A stretch of DNA of 64,000 nt from Methylocystis sp. (GTDB lineage: Bacteria > Pseudomonadota > Alphaproteobacteria > Rhizobiales > Beijerinckiaceae). The stretch lies in assembly GCA_016178015.1 (NCBI GenBank), contig JACOUB010000034.1, positions 23,391-87,390 of the forward strand. The letters are read 5' to 3'. The notes under the pieces are model-generated. The model had not been told where the DNA came from. It was given only the letters and a program-made list of their open reading frames with translations, and did not search any database. Position 1 is the stretch's first letter. Each line of letters starts with the position of its first letter. The translations under genes and the position numbers were made by a program. This document shows, piece after piece, positions 35,610 through 43,996 of this stretch.

Positions 35610-35861
35610 AGCTTTGCCGGGAGAAAAGAGCCTTTGGAAAAATTATGGGCCGGTGTGACCTTTTTGACACTATCGCGCAAATCGCCGGAGCCGGAGCGTG
35701 TCACGAAACAGAGAAGTTTGAAAATACATGGATTGCCGTTTCGAGACGACGCGGGGCGGCGCCAAAGTCTCGGGTTTTGGAGTCCTTTTCAAACCTTGAG
35801 CTGGACATTTGGCGAGAATCGTGAGCGCGCATCAAGGCCCCCGAATCAGGTAGACTGTACA
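35610..35861. other. Gap between quinone oxidoreductase and sRNA candidate
   Basis: No gene is supported. A TAGACT at 35851-35856 sits 6 bp before the presumed sRNA 5' end and could be its -10 box, but the matching -35 position (CGCATC) is poor. TTGACA-like TTTTTGACACT near 35660 has no -10 partner. Confidence 0.4.
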
Positions 35862-35941
35862 GGTCCGGGCGTAGAGGTTCCTCCCACCTCGTGTCGGCCC
35901 CGGACCGCCTTATAAACCCGGCGCCACAGCCGGGTTTTTTT
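35862..35941 (+). ncRNA. Small RNA candidate with anti-Shine-Dalgarno loop (suhB/MmgR, alpha-r8-like)
   Basis: An 80-nt interval folds into two strong hairpins. In the first, GGTCCGGG (35862-35869) pairs over 8 bp with CCCGGACC (35899-35906). Inside it GAGGT (35874-35878) pairs with ACCTC (35886-35890), exposing the loop TCCTCCC (35879-35885), an anti-Shine-Dalgarno sequence. The second is a textbook intrinsic terminator with seven Ts. Size, a TTCCTCCC-type loop in the first hairpin and the terminator hairpin resemble the alphaproteobacterial suhB/MmgR (alpha-r8) sRNA family, which in Sinorhizobium is linked to PHB storage. The family match is from memory, not a search. No protein frame explains this conservation-like structure. 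Confidence 0.62.
35914..35941 (+). terminator. Intrinsic terminator of the sRNA candidate
   Basis: AAACCCGGC (35914-35922) pairs with GCCGGGTTT (35929-35937) around a 6-base loop, continuing into an uninterrupted run of seven Ts (35935-35941). It is the strongest terminator seen in the window, and it separates the upstream RNA from rsfS. Confidence 0.88.
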
Positions 35942-36072
35942 CGTGTTTCCCGCGGTCTCTGGCGATCTATTGCTGTGGCGTCAGGCTCTGGCCTCAGCGA
36001 ATTCTTCTTGCGAAGGTTGCATTCCGGTGCAAAGCGGCCCATGTTTTGGGCGCGGCGTCTGCGCCGCCAAGG

Positions 36073-36498
36073 ATGAGGGTTCGAACGCTGACGACAAGTG
36101 TTGTTCCGGAGGCGGCGGCGTCGCCGTCTTACCCGCTCGCCGCGCCGAATGATTCGCTGGCGGGAGCGGTTGTCCAAAATGTCCTCGCGAGCCTCGACGA
36201 AGCCAAGGCCGAAGACATCATCTCCATCGATCTGCGCGGCAAGACGACGCTCGCCGACGTTATGATCATCGCGAGCGGGCGCTCCACCGTGCATGTCGGC
36301 GCCATCGCCGACCGAGCGATCAAGCGCTGCAAGGCCTGTCGCGCCACGCCGCGCGTCGAGGGCCTGCCGCAATGCGATTGGGTGCTCATCGATGCGGGCG
36401 ATGTCATCGTGCATGTCTTCCGGCCCGAGGTGCGGCAATTCTACAACCTCGAGAAAATGTGGGGCGGCGATCGTCCGCGCGAGTTGCGCCTGGCTTAG
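36073..36498 (+). CDS. rsfS: Ribosomal silencing factor RsfS (Iojap)
   Basis: A 141-residue protein of the Iojap/RsfS family, which binds uL14 and blocks subunit joining in starved cells. Motifs: SLDEAKAEDIISIDLRGKTTLADVMIIASGRS, then HVGAIADRAI, CDWVLIDAGDVIVHVF and FRPEVRQFYNLEKMWG. The start at 36073 follows AAGG; an upstream in-frame ATG at 36046 is less likely. rlmH follows after 6 bp. nadD, commonly upstream, is absent. Confidence 0.92.
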   Translation: MRVRTLTTSVVPEAAASPSYPLAAPNDSLAGAVVQNVLASLDEAKAEDIISIDLRGKTTLADVMIIASGRSTVHVGAIADRAIKRCKACRATPRVEGLPQCDWVLIDAGDVIVHVFRPEVRQFYNLEKMWGGDRPRELRLA

Positions 36499-36504
36499 AC
36501 CCCG

Positions 36505-36984
36505 ATGAGGCTGGGGCTTCTCTGTGTGGGACGACTGAAGGCCGGCCCGGAACGCGATCTTTATGCGCGTTACGCCCAGCGCATCGAAGCGATGCGTCAT
36601 TTGGGGCTCGCCGGGCTCGATTTGCAGGAAATAGACGAGAGCCGGGCGCGCGACGCGGGCGAGCGCAAGCTGCAAGAGGGCGCGGCGCTGCTCGCCGGCC
36701 TGCCGCAAGGCGCCGTGTTGGCGGCGTTCGACGCGCGCGGCCGGAACGCGACCAGCGCCGATTTCGCCGCTTTTCTGGCAAGTGAGCGCGATCGTGGGGC
36801 CAAGTCCCTGTGGTTTGCGGTCGGCGGCGCCGAAGGGCTCGATGCGGCGGTACGGGAGCGCGCTCGCGCGGCGTTCTCGTTTGGCGCGATGACCCTTCCG
36901 CATCAACTGGCGCGCATTTTGGCGGCCGAGCAAATCTACCGGGCAATGACGATCCTGTCAGGGCATCCCTATCATCGGGGATAA
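36505..36984 (+). CDS. rlmH: 23S rRNA (pseudouridine1915-N3)-methyltransferase RlmH
   Basis: A 159-residue SPOUT methyltransferase. The knot motifs are WFAVGGAEGLD and the C-terminal LPHQLARILAAEQIYRAMTILSGHPYHRG (in parts: LPHQLARI, EQIYRA, GHPYHRG), the latter being invariant in RlmH. It methylates pseudouridine 1915 of 23S rRNA on the 70S ribosome. It is in an operon with rsfS. In many Rhizobiales the EnvC-like gene and ctpA follow directly; here they lie at the other end of the first 7 kb. Confidence 0.95.
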   Translation: MRLGLLCVGRLKAGPERDLYARYAQRIEAMRHLGLAGLDLQEIDESRARDAGERKLQEGAALLAGLPQGAVLAAFDARGRNATSADFAAFLASERDRGAKSLWFAVGGAEGLDAAVRERARAAFSFGAMTLPHQLARILAAEQIYRAMTILSGHPYHRG

Positions 36985-36994
36985 GGATGCGGCT

Positions 36995-37801
36995 TCATCG
37001 CCCCGTGAATTTCGGCTCGCGCTTTTCGAGGAAAGCTTTGCTGCCTTCCGCGTAATCCGCGCTATCGAAACATTCGCTGGCCAGCGCCTCGCACGCCTCC
37101 CAAGACAATGACCCGGGCAGTTGCGCCGCCAGGCGAATGGCGGCCTTGGCGGCGCGCAGCGTCAGCGGCGCATTGGCGGCGACGCCGGCGGCGATCTTGC
37201 CGATTGCCGCATCGAACCCGTCTTGCGGCAAGACGCGCGAGACGAACCCCGCCGCCTGCGCCTCGTGCGCGTCGATGCGGCGAGCGGTGAAGAACAAATC
37301 CATGGCGGTTTGCGCGCCGACCGCCGCCACCACATATTGCATCGCCTTCGGCGGATAGCCGACGCCGAGCCGACCGGCGGGAATGCCGAAGGTCGCGCCC
37401 TTGGCGGCGATGCGCAGGTCGCAGGCGGCGGCGAGCCCCATGCCGCCGCCCATGCAGACGCCGCTGATGGCGGCGATCACCGGTTTGCCGAGCTTCGACA
37501 AGGCGTCGAAAGCCTCGACATTGGCCTGCTCGTAGGCGCGCCCGCCCTGCGCTGTGGCGCGAACGGTGGAAAATTCGGAAATATCGGCGCCCGAGCAAAA
37601 GGGCAGGGAAGGCGCCCCGCCGAGCACGACGACGCGAACCTCGGCCGCTGCATCGAGTTCGGCGAGGATCGGCGGCAAGGCTCGCCACATGGAGAAATCG
37701 AAAGCGTTGCGCCGCGCCGCATTGTCGATCAGCACGCGAGCGACGCCGCCGTCGATCTCGACGCGCAGTTTGGAGTTGGGGGGCTTAAAGTCGCTGCTCA
37801 T
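36995..37801 (-). CDS. Enoyl-CoA hydratase/isomerase (crotonase) family protein
   Basis: A 268-residue crotonase-fold enzyme. The oxyanion-hole segments are FCSGADISEF (about 67-76) and ISGVCMGGGMGLAAACDLRIA (about 110-130); ATFGIPAGRLGVGYP follows. The second catalytic Glu of true hydratases (FG.PE) is replaced by Ala here (GIPAGRLG), so simple enoyl-CoA hydration is unlikely; isomerase, hydrolase or another crotonase reaction is possible. It is convergent with rlmH. The substrate is unknown. Confidence 0.87.
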   Translation of the reverse strand: MSSDFKPPNSKLRVEIDGGVARVLIDNAARRNAFDFSMWRALPPILAELDAAAEVRVVVLGGAPSLPFCSGADISEFSTVRATAQGGRAYEQANVEAFDALSKLGKPVIAAISGVCMGGGMGLAAACDLRIAAKGATFGIPAGRLGVGYPPKAMQYVVAAVGAQTAMDLFFTARRIDAHEAQAAGFVSRVLPQDGFDAAIGKIAAGVAANAPLTLRAAKAAIRLAAQLPGSLSWEACEALASECFDSADYAEGSKAFLEKREPKFTGR

Positions 37802-37835
37802 GATCTACCACGTTAAGAGAACGGTCGTTGCGCCA

Positions 37836-37961
37836 GCCCCTCCCTGTCCCTCCCCCGCTTTCGCGGGAGAGGGGACCCTAACGACCGAGTCTTCGCGGCG
37901 CCTCGATGAAGTGCCGAGTCTGCTCCCTCTCCCGCGGAGCGGGGGAGGGTTGGGGAGGGGG
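37836..37961. repeat. A-type dispersed repeat, copy 4
   Basis: Ends CCCCTCCCTGTCCCTCCCCC and GGGGGAGGGTTGGGGAGGGG with internal CTCCCTCTCCCGCGGAGC. It is close in detail to copy 2 at 17311. It ends four bases before the dapE stop codon. Confidence 0.8.
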
Positions 37962-37965
37962 ACGT

Positions 37966-39123
37966 CTACCGCGCAAAATAGGTCTCGAGCACGCGGGCGT
38001 AGATTGCCGTCAGCTTGTCGATGTCTGCGACGCGCGCGTGCTCGTCCACGGCATGGATCGATTCGTTGACCAGACCGAACTCCAGCACCGGGCAAAAGCG
38101 CGTGATGAAGCGCGCGTCCGAGGTGCCGCCGCTCGTCGACAGGTGCGGCCGGCGGCCTGTGACATGCTCGACCGCCGCCGCGACGAGGTCGGTGAAGTCG
38201 CCGGCCTCCGTCAGGAACGCCAGCGCGTTGCAAGGCAGGAATTCGATTTCCATATGGACCTCGCCGGCCGCCGCCGCCGCCACGGCGCGAATGCGCTTCT
38301 CGAGCGCCTCCACGCTCCAGGCGTCATTGAAGCGAATGGAAAATTGTGCGTGCGCTTCGCCGGGGATGACGTTGGTCGCGCTGTTGCCGATGTCGATCGA
38401 GGTGAACTGGAGATTGGAGGGCTCGAAACGCGGCGTTCCCTGGTCGAACTCGTGCGACGAGAGCGCTAAGACGATGCGCGCGATCGCCGGCGCCGGATTT
38501 TCGGCGCGCTGCGGGAACGCGACGTGGCCTTGCTTGCCGCGCGCCACGATGCGCCCGCTGAGCGCCCCGCGCCGGCCGATCTTGATGGTGTCGCCGAGCG
38601 TTTCGGCGTTGGTCGGTTCGCCGACGATGCAATGATCGAAGACTTCGCCTTGCGCCCGCGCCCAATCGAGCATCTTGACCGTGCCGTTGACGGCGGGTCC
38701 TTCCTCATCGCCGGTGATGAGGAAAGAGATGGCGCCACGGGGCGCGCCATGCTCGGCGACGTACGCAAGGGCGGCGGCGGCGAAGGCGGCGATGGCGCCC
38801 TTCATGTCGGCGGCGCCGCGTCCGAAAATCTTGCCGTCGGCGATTTCGCCGGAGAACGGATCGAAGCGCCAGCGGCGGGCGTCGCCCGGCGGCACAACGT
38901 CGGTATGGCCGGCGAAGACGAGATGCGGGCGGCCGTTCCCGATCTTGGCGAAGAGATTGTCGACGTCTGGCGTTCCCTCTTGCGAGAAGCGAAGCCGATG
39001 CGTCGCGAAGCCGGACTCTTTCAGCACGCGCTCGAGATAAGAGAGCGCGCCGCCCTCGGCAGGCGTCACCGAGGGACAGCGCAACAGATCGCGCGTGAGA
39101 GTGAGGGCGGTGGAGAGGGTCAA
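37966..39123 (-). CDS. dapE: Succinyl-diaminopimelate desuccinylase DapE
   Basis: A 385-residue di-zinc M20 peptidase-family enzyme releasing L,L-diaminopimelate in lysine and peptidoglycan synthesis. Metal-binding His73 lies in [26 protein letters not shown] carries the bridging Asp, [12 protein letters not shown] the catalytic Glu pair, and [12 protein letters not shown] and the C-terminal [11 protein letters not shown] complete the set. Its partner dapD lies upstream in transcription order, but four unrelated genes and a repeat are in between. Confidence 0.96.
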   Translation of the reverse strand: MTLSTALTLTRDLLRCPSVTPAEGGALSYLERVLKESGFATHRLRFSQEGTPDVDNLFAKIGNGRPHLVFAGHTDVVPPGDARRWRFDPFSGEIADGKIFGRGAADMKGAIAAFAAAALAYVAEHGAPRGAISFLITGDEEGPAVNGTVKMLDWARAQGEVFDHCIVGEPTNAETLGDTIKIGRRGALSGRIVARGKQGHVAFPQRAENPAPAIARIVLALSSHEFDQGTPRFEPSNLQFTSIDIGNSATNVIPGEAHAQFSIRFNDAWSVEALEKRIRAVAAAAAGEVHMEIEFLPCNALAFLTEAGDFTDLVAAAVEHVTGRRPHLSTSGGTSDARFITRFCPVLEFGLVNESIHAVDEHARVADIDKLTAIYARVLETYFAR

Positions 39124-39152
39124 CTAAAACGCTTTCGGGAGACCGGCCTGCT

Positions 39153-39392
39153 TCAATGCTTCGTTCGCGGTACGGCGGGATCGAGGTGCGTCTCGGCGTT
39201 GAAGGTCAACGAGACGTCACGCGCCGACACCCCGTTGAGACTCAAGAGATCGGGGAGGATAGTCTGCGCCTCGTCGATCATGGCCTGCCATGACGAGGCC
39301 TCGACCACAAGGCCGGGGGCGTCTTCGCTGGTTGCGATCCAGACGTGAGCTTCGTTGTCCCAGCGGGCGTCGATCTGTATTTCTTTGCTCAT
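39153..39392 (-). CDS. DUF1902 small protein (HicB-like antitoxin fold, no toxin partner seen)
   Basis: A 79-residue protein: EIQIDARWDNEAHVWIATSE, DAPGLVVEASSWQAMIDEAQ and ILPDLLSLNG are the DUF1902 core, similar to the partial RNase-H-like fold of HicB. It starts at 39392; upstream in-frame codons lack family similarity. No HicA-like partner is adjacent: vapC lies 95 bp upstream and dapE 29 bp downstream. It may be an orphan antitoxin that arrived with the VapBC pair. Confidence 0.75.
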   Translation of the reverse strand: MSKEIQIDARWDNEAHVWIATSEDAPGLVVEASSWQAMIDEAQTILPDLLSLNGVSARDVSLTFNAETHLDPAVPRTKH

Positions 39393-39487
39393 AGTATTAT
39401 GAAAATCGACCCGAAAGAAAGCGTTGTCAATCCGGGCTCGCGAGGGCAGAGGGTCATGGCGTATCTTTGGTTTAAAAAATCGGCCGC

Positions 39488-39892
39488 TCACCGCAACCAG
39501 TTCTCGAACACGATCTTTTCGACCTTGCAAAATTCCCGCTCATTGTCGGTGACGAGCACACAACCCAGGGCCAGAACTTGCGATGCGATCAGCAGGTCGT
39601 TCGCGCCAATCGGTTGGCCGGCTTTTTCCAGCGTCGCGCGCAACTCGCCATAAAATCTGTCGGCCGGCGCCTCGAGGGGCGCGACTTCGAGAAGGCTCAA
39701 AATCGCCTCGAGTTGTCTGGCGAGCCGCTCGGAGCCTTTTTTCGCCGCGCCATAACGCAATTCCGCCGCCACGATGATGCTCGTGCAAACTTCTGTTTCG
39801 CCGACCGCTTCGATGCGCGCGGCGACACGCCCTTGCGGATTGCGCACGAGATCCGAGAGGATATTCGTGTCGAGAAGGTAGGAACGGGTCAA
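39488..39892 (-). CDS. vapC: VapC-type PIN-domain ribonuclease toxin
   Basis: A 134-residue PIN-domain protein with all acidic residues in place: Asp8 (LLDTNILSDL), Glu44 (VAAELRYGA), Asp99 (GANDLLIAS) and Asp116 (LVTDNEREF). These bind Mg2+ for RNA cleavage; VapC toxins typically cut initiator tRNA or other structured RNAs. Its ATG overlaps the vapB stop (ATGA), the usual antitoxin-first coupled order. Confidence 0.93.
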   Translation of the reverse strand: MTRSYLLDTNILSDLVRNPQGRVAARIEAVGETEVCTSIIVAAELRYGAAKKGSERLARQLEAILSLLEVAPLEAPADRFYGELRATLEKAGQPIGANDLLIASQVLALGCVLVTDNEREFCKVEKIVFENWLR

Positions 39893-40122
39893 GAGTCCAG
39901 CGCCTCAGCGGAGGTATCTTCGATGGGCGGGAACAGTTCCTCGATCGGCTCCAAACCGGCGAGCAGGCCAAGAAGCGACCGCGGCGGGACCGGCTCCAGC
40001 ACGAGGCGGGAGCCTTCCTTGCGGATAATCGCCTCGTTGCTCGGCAACTCGAATTCGCGCGGGATGCGAACCGATTGATTGCGTCCGTTCTTGAAGAGTT
40101 TGACCCGTCGCTCCGCGACCAT
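39889..40122 (-). CDS. vapB: VapB-type AbrB/SpoVT antitoxin
   Basis: A 77-residue protein: RVKLFKNGRNQSVRIPREFELP is the AbrB-like DNA-binding swapped hairpin, and the acidic, proline-containing C-terminal tail (LEPIEELFPPIED) is the toxin-wrapping region. It probably binds its own promoter with VapC; a palindrome is placed 18-33 bp upstream of its start. The C-terminus overlaps vapC. Confidence 0.92.
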   Translation of the reverse strand: MVAERRVKLFKNGRNQSVRIPREFELPSNEAIIRKEGSRLVLEPVPPRSLLGLLAGLEPIEELFPPIEDTSAEALDS

Positions 40123-40139
40123 GCCGACGCCTCCGGCCT

Positions 40140-40155
40140 ATGCCGTGGCATATGC
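40140..40155 (-). promoter_or_regulatory. Palindromic operator candidate upstream of vapBC
   Basis: ATGCCGTGGCAT (40140-40151) overlaps GCATATGC (40148-40155), two interlocking palindromes just before vapB. AbrB-type VapB antitoxins bind such inverted repeats for conditional autorepression. Supported by position and symmetry only. Confidence 0.5.
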
Positions 40156-40192
40156 TTAACATGAAAACCTGTTCCCGCCAATGTCCAATCGC

Positions 40193-40246
40193 GGCAGTAG
40201 GCAGTCGGCAGTAAGGCGAATTGCCGACTGCCTACTGCCGACTGCC
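40193..40246. repeat. E-type inverted repeat
   Basis: A perfect 18-bp inverted repeat: GGCAGTAGGCAGTCGGCA (40193-40210) and TGCCGACTGCCTACTGCC (40222-40239), continuing into a partial third unit. It contains the last codons and the stop of the DUF805 gene, so it may have replaced the original 3' end. It marks one border of the vapBC block. Confidence 0.8.
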
Positions 40247-40711
40247 CCGCAGCGCGAGTTCATAGATGGTCCAGGCGACGACGCCGATCAAAACAGCGTC
40301 GCACACGCTCACATACCAATAGGGCATGGCCGCGGCGACGCGTGGTTGGAGAAAATGCGCGGCGCCGGCGAGGAACGCGGTCAGCGGCAAGAGCCCCGCG
40401 AGGGCGAGCGGCGCCGGTCGGCCGCGATCGCGAAACCGCTTGGCGGAGAGATTGACCCAGCTTATCGCGATGAGCACTACCGCTAGCGCGTAGACCAACG
40501 CATAAGCATAGGCGGCGACGGTCATCGGAACGAACAACGGGCTCTTCGAAAGATCGTGCTCGGCGTAAGGCGACAGCGCGCGCCACCCCAGCGCCAGCGG
40601 AACCAGCGCGCCGACGAGCCAGGCGGCGCCTTGCAGCCAAGTCGCGCGATCGATGCGCCCCTGATCGGTGCGATAGAGAAAGGCGATGCGCTCGCGCGGC
40701 AGGATCGCCAT
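40232..40711 (-). CDS. DUF805 family membrane protein
   Basis: A 159-residue protein with about four transmembrane helices (around 25-45, 60-85, 100-120, 130-150) and the DUF805 hallmark LSAKRFRDRGRPAPLAL between helices. Start ATG overlaps the dapD stop (TGATG), so it is translated with dapD. Function is unknown. The final residues GSRQ and the stop come from the E-type repeat. The usual length of this family is similar, so little is lost. Confidence 0.83.
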   Translation of the reverse strand: MAILPRERIAFLYRTDQGRIDRATWLQGAAWLVGALVPLALGWRALSPYAEHDLSKSPLFVPMTVAAYAYALVYALAVVLIAISWVNLSAKRFRDRGRPAPLALAGLLPLTAFLAGAAHFLQPRVAAAMPYWYVSVCDAVLIGVVAWTIYELALRGSRQ

Positions 40712-41568
40712 CAATCCCTCAGAAGTTCGTTGATCGCCGTCTTGGCGCGTGTTTGCGCGTCCACGGTCTTGACGATCACGGCGCAATAGAGCGAGGGACC
40801 GGGCGAGCCGTCCGGCAACGGCCTGCCGGGCAAATTGCCTGGGACCACGACGGAATAGGGCGGAACCCAGCCCGTATAAATCTTGCCACTGGCGCGGTCG
40901 ACGATCTTGGTCGAGGCGGAGATGAACACGCCCATCGCGATCACCGAGCCTTGTCCGACGACGACGCCCTCGACGATTTCCGAGCGCGCGCCGATGAAGC
41001 AATCGTCCTCGATGATGGTGGGATTGGCTTGCAGCGGTTCGAGCACGCCGCCGATCCCGACGCCGCCGGAAAGATGCACGTTCTTGCCGATCTGGGCGCA
41101 GGAGCCGACCGTCGCCCAAGCATCGACCATCGTTCCAGAGTCGACATGGGCGCCAACATTGACGAAGGACGGCATCAGAACGACGCCTGGCGCGATATAG
41201 GCCGAATAGCGCACGATGGCGCCCGGCACGGAGCGAAACCCGGCCGCGCCGTGTTCCTTGGCGCCCCAGCCGGCGAATTTGGACGGAACCTTGTCCCACC
41301 ACGTCGCGCCGCCCGGACCGCCTTCGATCGCCGCCATGTCGTTCAAGCGAAAGGAAAGCAGCACGGCTTTTTTTAGCCACTGATTGACCTGCCACGCGTC
41401 TGGCCCGACGGCGCCCGGCGTCTTCCAGGCGACCCGAAGCTTGCCGCTGTCGAGCAAATGCAGGGCGCTCGCCACCGCGTCGCGAACCTCGCCTTGCGTC
41501 GCGGGACCGATATTCGCTGCGTCCTCGAAGGCGGCTTCGATAATGTGTTGCAGATGCGTGTGCGGCAT
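40711..41568 (-). CDS. dapD: 2,3,4,5-tetrahydropyridine-2,6-dicarboxylate N-succinyltransferase DapD
   Basis: A 285-residue left-handed beta-helix acyltransferase of the succinylase branch of diaminopimelate synthesis. Hexapeptide-repeat turns are visible ([60 protein letters not shown] in short pieces), and the family-specific [17 protein letters not shown] is present. First gene of a dapD-DUF805 pair; dapE, often next, is 1.6 kb downstream beyond the vapBC insertion. Confidence 0.95.
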   Translation of the reverse strand: MPHTHLQHIIEAAFEDAANIGPATQGEVRDAVASALHLLDSGKLRVAWKTPGAVGPDAWQVNQWLKKAVLLSFRLNDMAAIEGGPGGATWWDKVPSKFAGWGAKEHGAAGFRSVPGAIVRYSAYIAPGVVLMPSFVNVGAHVDSGTMVDAWATVGSCAQIGKNVHLSGGVGIGGVLEPLQANPTIIEDDCFIGARSEIVEGVVVGQGSVIAMGVFISASTKIVDRASGKIYTGWVPPYSVVVPGNLPGRPLPDGSPGPSLYCAVIVKTVDAQTRAKTAINELLRD

Positions 41569-41730
41569 GGCTGTTAAAACTCTTTAAGAAGTCTTGAGGG
41601 CTTGTAAGCAAGGAACGCCGACTGTCAATGGCGAGAGGCGGCCAGCGATGGCGCTGAAGCTGGACTATTTTGTCGCTCTTGGTCAAGGCGTGAAACAATT
41701 CGGCTCTTGCGAGAACTTAAGAAAACGGTC

Positions 41731-43602
41731 ATGCTCAACACGTCTTACTGGCGCGAGGCGAAGCTAAGGACGCCGCCCTTCGCAGTCAATTTTGGGAACC
41801 ATGCCGTGAACTTTTTTCTTCATCCGCATGAACCGCCCGCAACGCGCGGGACGCGGTGGGCGCGAGGGCTGCGGGCCGGCGTCGCCATTGGCGCGCTGAC
41901 GCTGTGCTGGGCTGGCGGTTTCGTCACGCAAAGCATGGCGCATGGGCGTGACGGCCTTTCCGTCGCCGCGCCCTTCGAGGTCGGCGAAAGCCCCTCCGGC
42001 AACTACCTTGCCGCCATCGTTGCGGGAGCGGAGCGCGACACGCTGGCCGCCTCGACCTTCTTTCGAGAAGCGCTCCGCGACGATCCGCGCAATGTTGAAC
42101 TGACCGAGCGCGCCTTCGTCGCGGCGCTCGCCAATGGCAATATGCCCGACGCCATCGCCCTCGCCAGCCGTGTGGCGGCGCGCGACCGCGACAATGCTCT
42201 GGCGCGTCTGGTGCTCGGCGTCGAAGCCATCAAGGCCCATAAATTCGCCAAGGCGCGTTCCGAGTTCAGCCCAGGCGTCGATCGCCAGCGCGACATTACC
42301 TCCGCCCTGCTCACCGCCTGGACGTACGCCGGCGCTCACGACACGGGGCGCGCGCTCGCCATTGTGAACAAGCTGAAAGACGACGCCTTCGCCGTGTTCC
42401 GCGACTATCACGCGGCGCTGATCGCCGACCTCGGCGCAAACACGGCCGAAGCCGAGAAACGTTTCAAAGCCGCGTATGGCGCCGAGAAGAACACATTGCG
42501 GCTCGCCGACGCTTATGGGCGTTTCCTCTCCGAACACGGCCGCGGCGACGAAGCCCGGCGCGTCTATCGGACATTCGACGAGACGGCGCCGCGTCACCCG
42601 CTCGTCGTGGCCGCGCTCGCCGAGCTCGAGGCCGCCAAGCCGCTCAAGCCCTTTGTGCGCGATGTCGAAGCCGGCGCCTCGGAAGTCCTTTACGGCCTCG
42701 GCGCCGTCGGCGGCCGTCAGGGCGACGAGCTCGCCTCGCTCATTTATCTGCGTCTCGCTCTCTATCTCTCGCCCGGCAATTCGCTGGCGACGATCACGCT
42801 CGCCGACATGTACGAGCGGATGAAGCAGCAAGAAACCGCCATCGACCTTTATGACAACGTGCCGCAAGATAGTCCTTTGCGCGTCAACGCCGATATCCAG
42901 GCGGCTTTGTTGCTGGAGACCATGGGCAGGACCAAGGAGGCGACGGAGCACCTGCAAGCGGTGATCGTCGAACATCCGCAGGATCAAGAGGCTCTGACCG
43001 CGCTCGGCAATCTGCAGCGTTCGCGCAAGCTGTTCGCCGAATCCGTCTCCACTTACACGCGCGTGCTCGATCTTGCGCGAAAGCCCGAAAAGAGCGACTG
43101 GCTCGTCTATTATTACCGGGGCGTCGCCAATGAACGGCGCAAGAATTGGCCGACGGCCGAAGCTGACCTCAAGAAGGCGCTGGAACTCTTTCCAGACCAG
43201 CCGCTCGTCTTGAATTATCTTGGCTATTCCTGGGTCGATCAGGGCGTCAATCTCGACGAGGCGTTCAAGATGCTGCGCCGCGCGGTCGATCTGCGGGCGC
43301 GCGACGGCTATGTCGTCGACAGTCTCGGCTGGGCCTATTACCGCCTCGGCCGCTATGACGAGGCGGTCAAGGAACTGGAGAAGGCGATCGACCTGAAGCC
43401 TTCCGACCCGGTCATCAATGACCACCTCGGCGACGCCTATTGGCGCGTCAATCGCAAGATCGAGGCGCGTTTCCAATGGAACCACGCGCGCGACATGAAC
43501 CCCGACGCCGAGGACCTTCCCAAGATTCTCGACAAGATCCAGAACGGGTTGTCCGACCGCTCGCCGGTCGCCAGCGAGCAGGCGAAGAAGAGCGGGGGGT
43601 GA
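41731..43602 (+). CDS. Tetratricopeptide-repeat protein, probably exported
   Basis: A 623-residue protein. A single N-terminal hydrophobic segment (VAIGALTLCWAGGFVTQ) near residues 50-67 is followed by many TPR motifs through the C-terminus, clearest at AEADLKKALELFPDQPLVLNYLG, DEAFKMLRRAVDL, and RYDEAVKELEKAIDLKPSDP (shown as short pieces). Such proteins act as scaffolds in envelope biogenesis; the family is widespread in alphaproteobacteria but its function is unassigned. The start at 41731 is not well supported by a ribosome-binding site. A terminator follows at 43914. Confidence 0.85.
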   Translation: MLNTSYWREAKLRTPPFAVNFGNHAVNFFLHPHEPPATRGTRWARGLRAGVAIGALTLCWAGGFVTQSMAHGRDGLSVAAPFEVGESPSGNYLAAIVAGAERDTLAASTFFREALRDDPRNVELTERAFVAALANGNMPDAIALASRVAARDRDNALARLVLGVEAIKAHKFAKARSEFSPGVDRQRDITSALLTAWTYAGAHDTGRALAIVNKLKDDAFAVFRDYHAALIADLGANTAEAEKRFKAAYGAEKNTLRLADAYGRFLSEHGRGDEARRVYRTFDETAPRHPLVVAALAELEAAKPLKPFVRDVEAGASEVLYGLGAVGGRQGDELASLIYLRLALYLSPGNSLATITLADMYERMKQQETAIDLYDNVPQDSPLRVNADIQAALLLETMGRTKEATEHLQAVIVEHPQDQEALTALGNLQRSRKLFAESVSTYTRVLDLARKPEKSDWLVYYYRGVANERRKNWPTAEADLKKALELFPDQPLVLNYLGYSWVDQGVNLDEAFKMLRRAVDLRARDGYVVDSLGWAYYRLGRYDEAVKELEKAIDLKPSDPVINDHLGDAYWRVNRKIEARFQWNHARDMNPDAEDLPKILDKIQNGLSDRSPVASEQAKKSGG

Positions 43603-43707
43603 GGCGGGCGGTTTCGGCTATCGCTTTCGCCCAGTTTCTTGCGACAGCAACTTGCCGGCTGATCGCTATCCCGAGGCGCTGCGCTTCGCCGGTGTTGACG
43701 CCCCCGT

Positions 43708-43786
43708 CATTGCGAGCCGGAGGCGAAGCAATTCAGGCGCGGTGAGGCGGCGTCGGGATTTCTTCGGAGCAATGCTCCTCGCAATG
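43708..43786. repeat. F-type inverted repeat (CATTGCGAG element)
   Basis: CATTGCGAG (43708-43716) pairs with CTCGCAATG (43778-43786); GGCGAAGCAATT and the small palindrome GGAGCAATGCTCC lie inside. This resembles the widespread CATTGCGAG...GAAGCAAT repeat of proteobacterial genomes. It occupies the 394-bp gap between the TPR gene and fabG, and only one copy is seen in the window. Confidence 0.65.
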
Positions 43787-43913
43787 CTGGGGAGTCGATG
43801 TTTCCCGCCGTCGGCATCATAGAGCGTCACAGGGCGGTTAGCCGGCAATTCCGAGTCCTCCCCGCCCAGGACGGACGTCCTTGCCGCGCCAACCCACTCC
43901 CTGTTAAACGAAC

Positions 43914-43946
43914 GCCGCGCCGCCAGTTGGCGTCGCGGCTTTGTTT
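43914..43946 (+). terminator. Intrinsic terminator candidate before fabG
   Basis: GCCGCG (43914-43919) pairs with CGCGGC (43934-43939), with an inner CGCCA/TGGCG stem and only a single unpaired base on each side, followed by TTTGTTT. This is probably the end of the TPR transcript, leaving fabG under its own promoter. Confidence 0.65.
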
Positions 43947-43996
43947 GGTCGGCAATCGAAATTACCGCGAGCATCTTTTAAAGATAAGGGGAAGAC

